A DNA stretch of 64,000 nucleotides from contig NC_134112.1 in NCBI RefSeq assembly GCF_040939455.1, positions 24,206,501 through 24,270,500 of the forward strand. Direction: 5' to 3'. Below the pieces are notes generated by a model. It was not told where the DNA came from, searched no databases, and was given only the letters and a program-made list of their open reading frames with translations. This DNA is from Microcebus murinus (Eukaryota > Chordata > Mammalia > Primates > Cheirogaleidae). Positions 1-11,585 of the stretch are shown here, in pieces. The translations under genes were made by a program, and so were the position numbers. Positions within the stretch are counted from its first letter, which is position 1. The number at the start of each line of letters is the position of its first letter.

Positions 1-173
1 TCCAGATAGATTCCTCCCTTCCAGTTTTGGAATGCCACAGGCTTGTGAAGGGTGACTGGCAGCAGGAGAGAGGAGCTATCCACAAGGCGGAGAAGTTTGG
101 CCACAAAGAAGATGCTGTGTTTCAGCAGTTGATTAACCTCTATGCCTCTGGTCCACCGCTCCGCCGCCTCATA

Positions 174-385
174 CAGCTGCGAGGGTGGTATTCTAAGACA
201 CAAATTGAATCATGTTACTTCTCTGCTTAAACCTCCTCAGGAGTTGCTCCTTCCTGCCCACAGGAGCTTACTGTGAGCCCAGGAGACCACACACCACAGG
301 GGTTTGCTCTGGCCTTTGGAGTGGATGGCTGAGTCTCCATCCCAGCCCCATTGGGTTAATTGCTGGTAACTTCATGCAGATCGCT
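174..385 (+). repeat. L2 LINE fragment, sense (first part)
   Basis: The stretch 'ttctaagacacaaattgaat' and the following 'catgttacttctctgctta' match the L2 3' region, where the usual text is a 'tctaaaacacaaatctgatcatg...ctgcttaaaa' block. The match may begin as far upstream as about 115, where the text loosely follows the L2 'cagcctcctaactggtctcc' block. A MIR at 386-525 then interrupts or abuts it, and L2 text resumes at 526. This is an old mammalian retroposon with no coding capacity left. Confidence 0.65.
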
Positions 386-525
386 GGCCCTTCTATGCCT
401 CAGCTACCTCCCTGTAAGATGACATTGTGATGCCTAGCTCATTGGGTCGTTGAGCAGAAAAGTGCATTTGCACAGGGCCTGGCATGGAGTAAGCAGTCAG
501 CATTAGCCATTGCTATTTTCTGCCT
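386..525 (+). repeat. MIR SINE, 3' half
   Basis: It follows the MIR order: a 'cctcagctacctccctgtaagatga' type block (normally cctcagtttcctcatctgtaaaatg), a diverged middle, then 'gggcctggcatggagtaagc', which is the MIR 'agtgcctggcacatagtaag' block. It lies in sense orientation between two L2 pieces. The tRNA-like head is missing. Confidence 0.6.
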
Positions 526-880
526 CCCCCCATCCCCAAACCCGGCCTCATTGCCTGCAGGCTTCTGGGGTACCATCCACGCTCTGGCTGTGGGGCTCAC
601 CTGCTCATCTCCCTCTGCTGGCTGCCTCTCTGCTTCTCCCCTGGGAAGCCTTCCCTGCAGTCCCTCACCCTCCTTACCTTAGGCTGGATCCAGACAGACC
701 CTCGCGCCTGAACTAGTGGTGCTTAGGTCAGGATTGGGTCTTGTCATGCCGAATTTTAATTACTACTTCTACTGGTCTCTCTCCCTATCCAGACTGCAAA
801 CTCCATGATGGTGAGGACCCTGTTATTCATTTCTGAAATTCTGGCATGAGTTGAAGTGGAGAGCGCTCACTAAACATCGG
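526..880 (+). repeat. L2 LINE fragment, sense (3' end)
   Basis: The segment contains the L2 'gaagccttccctg' block near 645 and the L2 terminal block 'actgcaaactccatgatggtgaggaccctg' near 794-823 (normally 'actgtaagctccatgagggcagggac'). It ends in a diverged 'gcgctcactaaacat' tail. It continues the L2 seen upstream of the MIR. Confidence 0.65.
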
Positions 881-991
881 TGGAGTTCAGTTGTCCATTG
901 TGCTGTGGCTTCAACTGATGCTTAAGGCTGCCCAGCACAGACTTAGCTCAGCTGAGGCATGTTTCTGTCTAGAATCTGAACACACTACTGT

Positions 992-2043
992 GTCTAGCTA
1001 GGGTTGGGGAACTTTTTCATGTTGGAAGGTCACATTAATTAGCTGTAATCAAATAAGGCCACATTCAAGAAACTTCAATTAGATATACTTAAAAATGTAC
1101 ATTATTTTGTAAAAATGTAACTACTTTGTACTTAATTTCAAAAAATGAAAACTGTTAATTTTAAAGTTAACTAATCTCTTAATAACTTTTGTTGTGTTTG
1201 CTTTTTGTTGGAAAGCGTTTAAATATTTGGTTGCAGCATGGAGGTATGAAGTTTCAGTTGATCTTCTAGAAGGTATCAGGCATTTGTGATCTTATGGACA
1301 CATAAGATTTGGGTTATGGGTAGGTGAATGTGGATTTGCAGCAATAAGTGGTTGAAAAGCAAGAAAGCATTTTTTGGGCATATTGCCGAAGGCGTGGGTG
1401 TTCTGTTGCATTTTTCCATATTTCAATCGGATCTTTCTTAGCATCAAATAATGACTTTAAAATGTCATCTACTGAGAGCTCAACCAATTCCATCTGTAGT
1501 TCTTTAGATGTAGTTCTTTAGGTAATATAACTAAGTGATATCAACCAAATATTCAAATGCTTTCCAACAAGAAGCGGACATAACAAAAGTCATTAAAAGG
1601 TTAGTTAACTTTAAAATTAACAGTTTTCATTTTTTTGAAATTATTAAGTACATAGTAGTTAGATATTTACAAAATAATGTATGTTTTAAAGTATATCTCC
1701 CATAAACTCTCGCCAACCAGCCTGATGCAGTAGTGGTGCCAGTCAGGTGGGGGAAGTTAGAACTAAATCATGGGCATAGCAGCCATCAGTTTAGCCCTTA
1801 TGGCTTGCTAATGTTCTAATTGTGCCTGTCAATCTGGAAGGATTATTTTGTTGAAACTTATTATTTGGTATTTTATAAGTGTTCATTTTTAAAATAAAAA
1901 AAATATATAAAAGACAAAAATGTGTTAATAAAAATAAAAGGATTTGTTCTATAAAATTTGGATTCAGTCAGAAGGCCGCACTTAAGGACCTAGAAGGTCA
2001 CATGTGGCTTTGAGGCTGCAGGTTCCCCACCCCTGGTCTAGAT
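992..2043 (-). mobile_element. hAT (Charlie-type) element, antisense, internally rearranged
   Basis: The ends 'agggttggggaa' (1000) and 'ttccccacccctg' (2023-2035) are degenerate hAT inverted terminal repeats. They are flanked by the near-identical octamers gtctagct (992-999) and gtctagat (2036-2043), an 8-bp TSD. The body is an antisense, shortened copy of the family seen at 34233-36648. About 1000-1480 corresponds to that element's 3' end, and 1706-2035 to its 5' end. The block at about 1536-1700 instead runs in the opposite direction and is an inverted copy of 1083-1240. Only a stub of transposase sequence remains (about 1400-1480, antisense). Confidence 0.85.
1083..1700. repeat. Inverted repeat inside the hAT element (arms 1083-1240 and 1536-1700)
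   Basis: The left arm contains 'gaaaactgttaattttaaag' followed by 'ttaacta'. The right arm contains the reverse complement, reading 'tttaaaattaacagttttca'. Both arms extend to the 'gctttccaacaa' / 'ttgttggaaagc' block and to 'atacttaaaaatgtacatta' / 'taatgtatgttttaaagtat'. That gives about 155 bp of paired sequence around a spacer of about 300 bp, so the element could form a long hairpin. The full-length relative at 34233-36648 has this block only once. Confidence 0.85.
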
Positions 2044-2156
2044 TCATCCTTGCTGGAGGGGTTCAGGGCCATATCCCTGTATATATCCAGGTGCTTTTTA
2101 TCTTTTCCTGCTAGAGTGAGGTTGACCTCTCATTTAAGAGATCACAAGGGCATCGG

Positions 2157-2395
2157 TATGGTAGATGAAGACATTGGGTTAGAGTTAGAGAAACTGGGTT
2201 CAAATTCCAGTCCTACTACTTATTTTTAGCTGTATGACCTTAAACAAGTAACTGTGTATAAATTAGGGGGAAATATACTTTCTTCATGGAGTTGTAAGGG
2301 TTATGTGAGATAATAAATACAAAACATTGAGCACACTACCTGACATACAGTGAATACTTAGCAATTACTTCTTGCTGTGATTCTGCTCATCGTTG
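2157..2395 (+). repeat. MIR SINE, nearly full length
   Basis: The order of blocks is that of MIR: 'actgggttcaaattccagtc', 'agctgtatgacctt', 'gggttatgtgagataataaa', then 'acctgacatacagtgaatac'. These correspond to the tRNA-related B-box region, the conserved core and the 3' LINE-like tail. It is well diverged, as expected of an ancient mammalian SINE. Confidence 0.8.
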
Positions 2396-3514
2396 TTGTT
2401 ATTTTGTTATTTGGGGCTTCCATAGTAGCATTGTGGATTGGCTGTACTGTCTATATATTTTGGAAAAAAATGAAGTTTTTTTCCTGAGGTGAAATAGGGA
2501 GGTTGGAAAAAGATAATTTGTACAGTTGCCAATCTCAGCAGCTTGCAGAAACTTCATTACACGGAGTTGCTTAAAATAAAAGAGTCAGTACAATAGCACA
2601 AGATGTTAATACAGGAAGAGGACTGGAGATGAATATGTTGATAACCTCTGTCTACCTAGATACATAGATACAAACAGAATTTTATGTTGGTACCACTTAC
2701 TGAGCCAGAATACCACCAACTTGTTTATAAGCATTTTGTTTTTGATGTTGCTGTACATGTCACTGCACCTCACCCCGAAATGAGTTTTTAAGAGGCAGTT
2801 TATAGTTTCTGATCTTCACTATTGATCAGACTTAAAAAGTATTTGTTTCTTTTGAAGCTCCCTTTTTGCCTTTGAAAACATCTCCTCCATGTTCTTTCAA
2901 AACAGTGCGTCAAATGCCGTCCCCAGATGTCCATGTGTGGGGGTGTGTTTATCAGATAAAATATTGGCAGAAAGTCCTAAGTAAAGTTATTTTGCTATAA
3001 ATCCAGGCCAGTTCTTATTAAAATAGCCAAAGAACATGTGCTTGTGAACATGTGGCAGGGTGCTGTTTGCTCTTACAAGCAATTAACTGACATAAGAACA
3101 ATTGTAAAACTCATAACATGTAGCAACCCCTACATATTAAACAGTGTATTTTGTGCTGCACAGTGAACTTCTGTCTCATATCTGCCTTTTTGTTAAAGTT
3201 TGTAGTAGCAACTCAGTTCTGTTGTTAGGTATGTAGCCTGTTGGAAGGGCTCTTTAGTTTTGGGGAACGCGAACTTTGGGACTAGAAATTTTCATGTTTA
3301 AATTTTACTCAAACTTGTGTCTCTCTGAGTAGGCAATGTAACGTGTGTATGTTTATGTTTCAAATAGTCTGTATTTCTCAATCATAACTTAAGATACTAC
3401 TATATAAGGAACATATTGCTCCCCCTGAGTTTCCCAGTTATCATTTAAGAAAATGGCTACTTGTAGCAAGATAGCTTAGAGTTTGAGTTACTTCCAGTAA
3501 TAGTGGAAGTATTA
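2396..3514. other. Single-copy, AT-rich non-coding DNA
   Basis: I see no open frame with coding character and no repeat that I recognise. A weak MIR-like resemblance near 3260-3360 (text about 'tgtgtctctctgagtaggca') is too diverged to call. Confidence 0.5.
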
Positions 3515-3685
3515 TTCAGGCATTCATTTGAAACTTATTGAGTACTTGTATCTATAAAGCACAATGCTAGGCATTTGGGAGGTGGGAGGAATTGGACATG
3601 AATTCCATACCCCAAGGAATTTATAATCCAACAGAGAGTATAAATAAATATAATATAGAAGATTATAAATGATAGTACAAAAAAG
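3515..3685 (-). repeat. L2 LINE 3' end, antisense
   Basis: It reads like the reverse complement of the L2 tail: 'cattcatttgaaacttattg' (tcattcaacaaatatttattg), 'caatgctaggcatttgg' (gtgccaggcactgtgctag...), then 'ggaatttataatccaacaga' (ggagcttacaatctagtgg). No flanking duplication is visible. Confidence 0.65.
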
Positions 3686-3800
3686 GATTGGACAATATAC
3701 GGTAGAAATTACAAACCTATGTTTACATATATTTTTTTAATCCTCTCTTTTCATATCCTCTCTACCATGAAGTTTATATTATCACTATAGGATCCTGTTT

Positions 3801-4109
<309 letters not shown>

Positions 4110-4394
4110 GGATCGTGTTTTTAAACTAACTAAAATGAAGTTTGGGTGTAAGAAAAAATAAATCCCTTAGACTGGGCTGTCATTGGTGCTCTTTAGGAAC
4201 CAGAGTCCTGTTGTATTTCTTCAGTAAAAGACAATTAGTAGTAAATTTAAAACAATGATAGTGACCCAGCTCTGGGTATTTGATCCATAGGTGTTTAGTT
4301 AGAGATATTTATTGACTGTGCCTTTGATGCTTTTCATAATGGAGAAATCCTCAAATTAAAAAAAGAGGTGGTGTCCCACATGGTTATTAAAACT

Positions 4395-4890
4395 CATTTT
4401 TGAACAACCGGTATTCATGGAGCACTCAGAATCCACCAGGCACTGTTTAGTGCACAGGGATGACAGCAGCAGTCAAGAGACTACATCCCTGCTGTCACGG
4501 AATTTGAGTTTTATTGAGGAAGACAGATGACATATAAGTAATTAAATAAATGAATAAGGTAATGTTTTTGATGGGACTCATAGAGACAGGCAGTTAGGTG
4601 TGAGTTTTGCAGAATAGCAGGTAGGCAGCATTGGGTAGGGTCAGGAAGGGCCCATCTGAAGAGACCAGAGTGATGTAAAGGACTCTGGAAGAAGACTGTT
4701 TTTACCAGAGGAAACAGCAAGTGCAAAGTCTTAAAGTAGGAACATGTTGGCGACTTCAAGAAACAGAAGGAGACCCATGTGGCTGGAACATTGTGAGTGA
4801 GGACCATGATGAGGTTGGCCTGGCAGCTGGGGTCCTAGGAGGCCGCAGTAAGAAGTTATTACAATGGATAGGTTTCCAGGCTGGTACACA
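4395..4890 (-). repeat. L2 LINE, antisense, about 500 bp
   Basis: The diagnostic L2 blocks appear in reverse-complement order: 'caccaggcactgtttagtgc', 'ctgctgtcacggaatttgag', 'gggtcaggaagggcccatct', 'ggaaacagcaagtgcaaagt' and 'gtggctggaacattgtgagt'. These are the L2 3' UTR read backwards. Open frames in this stretch are chance readings of L2. Confidence 0.75.
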
Positions 4891-5737
4891 AAAGATGTTT
4901 ATTTTCAGTTGAAGCTAAGGCTAGTATTAATACAAGGTTGAATTCTGGGTCCTGAAATCAAGTTACTGCTTGGTAAAAAAAAAGAAGAAGAGAAAAGAAA
5001 ATATCTGTTTTCTTTCCTGGATTCTCCTGGCAGATTTAAAAAAGTAAATGTAATGTGCATAATTTGTGTCACTGTCTCTCTTTATTTGTACCCCTTCATC
5101 TAGGCAGCGGATAGGTTCATGATGCTTTGATTTTCTTCCTCATTGTGATACTCCTTCCCTGCTGTATGCCTTTAGTACTCTATTTTCTAAATTTAATTTT
5201 ACCTTTCTTCCCATTTTAATCTTTCTCAATCAAAACTCTGATTTCTTCAAGGCAGCCGATTATAGCTGGTAGGAAGGTAAATCTGATTCATAGTGTTAAT
5301 AACTGATGTGGTCTGGCCTACTTCTATAATTACTTGCATTTTTAAAACGATGTTTGTTAAACCAAATCAATCTTGTGTCTTAATGAATAAGATGGTAAAA
5401 TAAAGATGAATAGACCATCTGAGAGGTTTGGAGGGTGATCTTTTTTTGGGAAGGGGAGAGCCAGCTGTGCTTGCCTGCCAGAGGCAGAGTTTGCCTCTGC
5501 ACAAAAAGTAGTGTCTGCTTTTATGGCTTCTTCCTTTCTTCCACTCACATTTTCTCCAAAGTTCCATGTCTAGCCATAAAGATTCTTTTGTTTCTACTGC
5601 TGCAGCTGCAGGGAGTTCCATTTCATAGTAGGGAGTAGTGAGAAGGGTCAGAGATGGGTTGGGGGTGAGGGTGGGAGTTAGTGGTGGCTTTCCGAATTTA
5701 TCAATTGTTTAGAAATGGAATATCTATAAATCGAGAG
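4891..5737. other. Non-coding stretch, no recognised feature
   Basis: The stretch holds a purine-rich A/G run (4976-5001) and otherwise ordinary mixed sequence. Four short overlapping open frames at 5357-5638 cover both strands and share no recognisable protein family. They look like chance. Confidence 0.4.
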
Positions 5738-5848
5738 CCCTGGGATTCCTGGGCTCAAGTGATTCCCACCGCCTCAGCCTTTGGAGTAGCTAGCTCTCTC
5801 TGCAGGCGTGTACTCCTTCGCCCAGCTAATTTTGGTGTTTTATTTGGA
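5738..5848 (-). mobile_element. Diverged Alu-type monomer fragment, antisense
   Basis: The blocks 'ttcctgggctcaagtgattc', 'ccgcctcagcctttggagta' and 'cgcccagctaattttgg' follow Alu left-arm order in antisense. The piece is short and heavily mutated, as expected of a fossil or free-left-Alu monomer, and has no clear TSD. Confidence 0.65.
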
Positions 5849-7894
5849 AAGTTTCACCTGCAGTTAGAGGATTAAAAAATTGATTATGGTTGACCTTTCT
5901 TCCATGTCTATGTTTAATTTCCACTCTTATGTTTATGCATGTGGATGCCGGGTAATTCCGAATAATGGGAATGATGAAGGGTCATCATTACCCAGAGGAT
6001 CACTCTGTGCTCCTAATTAAAATTATGGCTGGAAATTGCTTCCTTATGTGTAGCTCAAATTGCTTTTGTAATAATTTCACTTTATAAGTTCTAGTTAATC
6101 CTCTCCTTACCACCCTTAAGAATCCTTCCCTGCCCTTGAAGTTGACTCCTTTGAAATCTTTATGGGCATTCGTGGTTTCCCCTAAGCTATGGGTAGCCTG
6201 ATACTTTGTTCCCACAAGTCTTTAAGTTTCTAAACAAAACAGTCTTTGCTCCCTTTTCTCCACTGCACTTTTAATGAGTTCTGGTTCTGGAACATAACTT
6301 GATTTCATGTTGTGGTCAATATTGTAAATTAGCTGAGCCTTACTGATTCTCATTTTCCCTAACGATTTCTGTCTTTTGGGCCGAGACTGCCACATACTGC
6401 TAACCCTAATTAGTATTCTCTAATGGTAATCAAGTGACCAATAGCTCACATGTTTTCAAAATGAGCACATAATACATTCCATGTCATCAGTTCTACTAGG
6501 CAAATTACATATAATGATATTTTCCATGGGATTCCAAGTAAGAAATAATATTTTAGCCAAGAAACATCTGATCATGGGGGCAGTATGATCAAAGAGTTGG
6601 TTTTTTAAAAATCAGTGCTTTAGTTGGTAAGTCTCTGTCCCATATGTTCCAAGTGAGATTTTCATACAGTAAATTTGAAGATTTGTGCATTGCAATTTTC
6701 CATTCCATTAAATTTCAAGAGTCATATCTAATGGTACATTGAGAGAAGTGTTATGTTGATTTTCCCATAGCAGAGGAAACTTTTGAGAACGAATGCCCAT
6801 GGCAAAGTGACAACCCAGTTTTCCAACCCAGAGGCTAGAAAAATCAGGCAGTATTTGACTGCCTAAAAGAGTGGTAACAGAACTCTATGCAAATTATAGG
6901 ATACTCCTCTGGGATAAGCCCTAAAGATTTGTGGTTGGTGTTAAGAAATGCTTATTTTGGTCATCTGTTGAATGAATAAAAGAGTGTTGTATTCAGAGCT
7001 TTGTCAGTATGTTCAAAGATCAGGTTATGGGGTGAAATGTCTGTCCATTTTCCTTGTTGCAAATTGGAAAAAGACAAAGAGACATGGATACCTATGATTT
7101 TAAGGGTATTTTTACAGATTCCAGTCATCTGGTGCATATTGTGTTTTTATTTATGTAAGGACAGAAGGTTGTGGAGAAATAAAAAGTGTTTTGAAAGGGA
7201 TTGGGAATCTTCTGTTATTTCCCTAACCTTAAGTAGTAGGGAGAGAGTTTTTTGTGTATATTCAGGTAGACTCCTGTAGATAGATGTTTTTTTTTAAGTG
7301 ATGGAGAACAGTTATTTTAAGGGCCTTCTCTCTTTGTGAATATACAAATCACTGACATGCAGTTCAATCGTATTTTACTGAAGGTTCCAAGACTTACTGA
7401 AACTGATAAACAATCTTTAATGTCAATAGTAAGTTGGCCTAGAAACTACTGTGACAGGTGAGGGCATCTCAGAATTTCATACAGGGTTAAGTTGAAAACT
7501 TGACTAGAATCTCTGACATGGGGCATGAGAATTTTTGTTTCTAAAAAGCTCACCCTAGTGGTGATAAGCTCAGTTTGGGACCATGTCCCATCACTCTCAG
7601 AGAATTACTATTCACAAAGAATTTCCCAGAATATATAACTTGACTTTTCATCGTGATAGTGAGTTTGATAAAGCAGTTCTTAGGCCTTATATCGAAAGGT
7701 TAATCTCTGTTTCTTGGCCTGACATGCATACATTTGATATTGTATCTAATCTCTTGTGTTCAGGAAATAGAGGGGTACTGGGGGTGGACAATAGACTAAG
7801 AACTAGTGAGTGAGCACCATATCCAGAGAGAGAGAGGGAGATCAGCTACACTCTTGATAACATTGGCGTCTACATAGAACTTCATATTTTATCT
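5849..7894. other. 2-kb single-copy AT-rich DNA
   Basis: I see no repeat that I recognise and no convincing exon. Open frames of 70-92 codons (for example 7001-7279 on the plus strand) have no domain or splice context. The block near 6280-6500, with 'gctaaccctaattagtattc', looks like slowly evolving non-coding DNA, but that is only an impression. Confidence 0.4.
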
Positions 7895-8060
7895 TGTTTG
7901 GCCCTTAGAAAACTCTTAGTAACTTAGCCCAGATATTATTGTTTATTAGTATCCTGATTTTCCAGGTGAGGAAACCAAAACATAGAAGAATTAAGTGGCT
8001 TGCTTACATTCATGTGACTACTAAGTGTTGAAGCCATTGCAAGCTTTCTGATACCAGGCT
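7895..8060 (-). repeat. MIR SINE, antisense
   Basis: It reads as reverse-complement MIR: 'tgattttccaggtgaggaaa', 'aattaagtggcttgcttaca' and 'catgtgactactaagtgttg'. These correspond to MIR 'tttacagatgaggaaactga', 'gttaagtgacttgcccaagg' and 'cagctagtaagtgg'. Confidence 0.75.
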
Positions 8061-8599
8061 TTGCAGGCAAGTTTGAATGTGAGTAGTTATATAAACTCAC
8101 ATTCTTTATGCCTCATTTATAAACATGCAAGAATTTAGCTCTCAGGTTATGATGAATGTATTCTGTGAAATGCATTTATTTATTTGACCACTTCCTGGTT
8201 GAATAGAATTAGTTTATAAACGCTCAGGGCATGTTAACCTTTTGGTCTCAGTTTCATTCCCATAGTCTTTTTACTCTCTTTTGATTTAATGAGAAAAACC
8301 TTGGCCTGATAAGTTTCATTAAAGTTGATACTTGTGTTAATGTAATGTAGTTGTGTCTAGATGCCTCAGTAATGTACATATATTCACTGAAATGAGCTAA
8401 TGAGCTAGTAAAAGTTACTAATAAACTCTGCATCAATGCTAAATCACTTTAATAAGAAACAATAAGATTTTTAGCATACTTGTATGAATGACACAAATAT
8501 TTGTATTTATGTACTGGCCACAGAAACAGAGTTTTAATTTCTTGATAAAAAAAGAAAACCTCTTACTAGCAGAGAGTTAACGTTTAGGCGTTCTATCAT

Positions 8600-8870
8600 T
8601 TTTTATCTAAAAGAATCAAGGAGTGGTGGGAAGATGTTGACAATGCTGTTCGATGTAGAAAGCACGTAACACAATGACCACGTGTATGCAGATCCCACTG
8701 TTTTAAAAAAGTGTGTGGGGAAAGAGCCAGCACATTATCTAGAAGAATATAATGTACCAGTTTATCTCTGGAGGGTGGGATTATAGGTATTTCATACTTT
8801 ATTTCTTTTACTTTTCTAATTTTTTTCAGTGAACACGTATAACTTTTGTGATAAAATTTATTAAAAAGTT
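8600..8870 (+). repeat. Probable L1M 3' end
   Basis: The text 'atctctggagggtgggatta' followed by a T/A-rich 'tttatttcttttacttttct' block and 'cagtgaacacgtataacttt' resembles the 3' end of old mammalian L1 elements. There is no poly(A) tail or TSD to confirm it. Confidence 0.5.
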
Positions 8871-9039
8871 ACACTAACAAGATGCATACAAAGTAGTTTT
8901 CTCAACTACTTCAACATGCATATAAGAGAAAAAGGAACTTGTAGTTCTTTGCTATAGTTTTACTTTATTTCCCTAAGTAAAATATACACTGTCATTACCC
9001 CTTCCTAATCCCCTTTGAAAACTGGAGAAGTGACCACAT

Positions 9040-9212
9040 TGGTAATTTAAATACAAATCCCTGCACCACAATCACCTGGGTATGCTTATTTTAAAAGGCA
9101 GATTCTTGGACCCCAACTCACACCAACTGAATCAAAATGTTTGGTGATGGGACCAAGAAATCTGCATTTTTATTGGGCACTGCAAGTGATTCTGATGTGC
9201 AATTAAAATTAA
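9040..9212 (+). mobile_element. MER5-like non-autonomous hAT element
   Basis: The segment contains 'ccacaatcacctgggtatgc', 'gattcttggaccccaactca', 'gaaatctgcatttttat' and 'gcaagtgattctgatgtgca'. These follow the order of MER5-type elements (a 'gaatcacctggg' block, a 'cagattcctgggcccca' block, an 'aatctgcatttttaac' block, then 'gtgattctgatgc'). The ends are eroded. Confidence 0.65.
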
Positions 9213-9880
9213 GATTCACCCTTCTGACTGTAGATTTCTTCTTATGTAGTTATAATGGTTAAAGCATCTTCTAGGTTGTTTCTTCATCTTCAAAGTTTTT
9301 AATAACCATACACCTACGTAATATCCATTTTATCGTCAGGAACACTAAAAGATTAAACAGTCCTCTCTAAAATATGAGAAGTAGCAGGAGTTATCCATTG
9401 GGCAAGCGTTTTGGGGGTATTTACAGTCCTTCTGTATGAGTCGGACCCTCTGTCCAGCCCCAGGGAGCTCCTGCTAATTTAGGATGTATCCTGGACTGAG
9501 TTGGCCAAGGAGGGTCAGGGAAGAGAGTCTAGCATAAGAACAGAGATCCCAGTGATCCTCAAAGCTCTTTAAGAAGGCTACCCCAAATGTGAGTTTCCTA
9601 AAGAATAACTTTTTTTCTTTTTACTTCTTTCTTAGAACAATTGGTTATCTTAAGAAATCAGAAGTCAGCATCTTGTGTTCTGAGTGGTGTATTCTTTTGA
9701 AAAAGTCATTATGTCAGAGAATTCACACAATGAGTGTGTTTATTTTGAATGCATGCCATCGTGAAGAAGGTACATACAGTGCAGCTATCCTTGGTTTCCT
9801 GTTGATTGAAATAATTTGCAGCAAGTTAGTGCTAAAGTATAAATTCGGCAAGACATACTGTCTTGCAGAATTGGCCTAGA

Positions 9881-10065
9881 ATGGTAGTTCTTACATTTAG
9901 CATGCATCAGAAGCACCTGGAGGGTTTGTTAAAACACAGATGGCTGCGTCCACTGCAGATTTCCATTTCACTAAGTCTGGGGAAGGGCCTGTGAATATTC
10001 ATTTCTAATAGGTTCTCAGATATTGTTGATGCTGCTGATTTGGGTACTATACTTTGAGAACTACT
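9881..10065 (+). mobile_element. MER5-like non-autonomous hAT element with perfect 8-bp TSD
   Basis: The element runs from 'atggtagttcttacatttag' to 'tactttgagaactact', both recognisable MER5 ends. Inside are 'gcatcagaagcacctggagg' and 'gttaaaacacagatggctgc'. It is flanked on both sides by the identical octamer ggcctaga (9873-9880 and 10066-10073), the 8-bp target duplication typical of hAT transposons. Confidence 0.85.
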
Positions 10066-11329
10066 GGCCTAGAAGATACATCTCCATGACCAGGACTACA
10101 GTCATATATATATAGCCTGTTTGATTTTTAACTCAAAATTTAATTTGGCCTCTTGGAACTCTGATTAGATGCTACTAAGAGGATTCTCCTCTATCTACTT
10201 GAGTGGCAATTCACATTTTCTTTCTCTTTGACGTTTACCTTTATGTTGATGAAATTAAACTCTTTGGCACTTTTTTTTCTTTTAGACCTCCCAGGCAAAA
10301 TGAAGTGCCAGAGGTATTTGTCTCTTAGGGTTAACATGAGTTAAGGCAATCCTGGTGAAATGTTCATGTCATCCAGTCAGGTATCACAGCTCCCTTTGCA
10401 TGCGTGGCTGTTATCACCATTCCCAAATCAGGCCCAGTCTAGGCCACTGGATAGTCTGGTTCCATCCCACTTCTATAGGTTCCTCTTCTCTGACATCTTC
10501 TACCCCAAGCTAAACCCTCAGCCCCACCACCACCATGAACTACACGTTTCTCTAAAGGACATTTGTATTTAATAGTAACTCTTAAAGTCTTCAAAGACTT
10601 AAGGCATGAGTTATAAGGCTAGGCTGAGATGCTTTGGAGGAAGGATCTATCCATTTTCCCTTGGCCCAGTACTCATAAGGTTAGTCTGTGGATCTGTGGC
10701 CTGGTGTGTAGCTGTCCATAGACTCTCAATTCTAGTCAAAAGCAAGCTTCAGAACTTCCTCATATGTCCTGAGCTGCTGACCATGGCCTGGGATATCCCA
10801 GAGCCTTGACTGGGTGTCTGGAACAAACCATTCATTGATTCCTCAACCTTCAAAGGCTCTACAGGTTTGGGAGCTTTGGCCAGAAATTCCATCCTACCTT
10901 CTGTAGGGGAGATCAGTTCAAGAACGTACTTTCCAGTTGGCTTGGAAGCTTCTTGTGGGGGTTGTAGAGGGGACTGGGCCTTGACCTGAAGAGGAAAGGA
11001 CTTTTAGGGTTAGGTGGGCTGACCTCTGTCCTCATAGGGCAGGCTTTTGCTTCATCTTGTAGTCCTGCACTATACCCCTAAGGTGGCTCTAGAGACATAG
11101 TGTCCCTGAAATACCATAAGGCAGGGGCTCAGGGACGCAGCCTATTGGAAGGTGGTTTAGGAACTGAGCTCAAAGTTGCTCTTCCCACCTCATCATCTCC
11201 CCTCCTTCCTGTTCCTCACCATACTCAGCCCCTTTGGCTTCTGTGCTGTTCTGGGCTTATTCCAGCCCTGGGGTATATACGCTTGCTTCCCCCCACCTTG
11301 CCTGGCTTGATCTTTTTCATTTAGGTCTG
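10066..11329. other. Single-copy DNA, no recognised gene or repeat
   Basis: The text 'gacatcttctaccccaagct' near 10493 faintly recalls L2, but I cannot anchor it. The short open frames at 10360-11324 have no recognisable product. Confidence 0.4.
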
Positions 11330-11585
11330 TGCAGAAGAGAGGCCTTATCTGATATGGTCCCCCATCCCTAATCCCCCTCTCCTCTTTAAGCTACTTTTTT
11401 TCTTCCTAGCTCTTATTATGACCCGAAATGTTATTGTTTATGTGTTCATTTATTTGTCGTTCCCCTGCACTAGGAGGGTGAGAATAGGAATTTTTTCTGA
11501 TTCACTGCTGTGTCTCCAGCAATCAAATCATTGCCTGGCAGTTAGTAACTGTGCAAGAAATATTTGTTGCATGATTGAATGAGCA
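11330..11585 (+). repeat. L2 LINE 3' end, sense
   Basis: The text runs in L2 order: 'tcgttcccctgcactaggag', 'gtgagaataggaattttttc', 'tcactgctgtgtctccagca', 'cattgcctggcagttagtaa', then 'gaaatatttgttgcatgatt'. The last part is the L2 'aataaatatttgttgaatga' terminus. Confidence 0.75.

Noticed and set aside
25..186. Exon-like frame preceded by a strong acceptor ('ttcctcccttccag'), coding ECHRLVKGDWQQERGAIHKA and onward
   Set aside because: The frame runs without a good donor into clear L2 text ('ttctaagacacaaattgaat'), and its second half loosely aligns with L2 as well. I could not link the peptide to any protein.
608..626. CTCF-like motif on the minus strand ('ctccctctgctggctg')
   Set aside because: It lacks the GGC part of the core and lies in an L2, so the match is weak.
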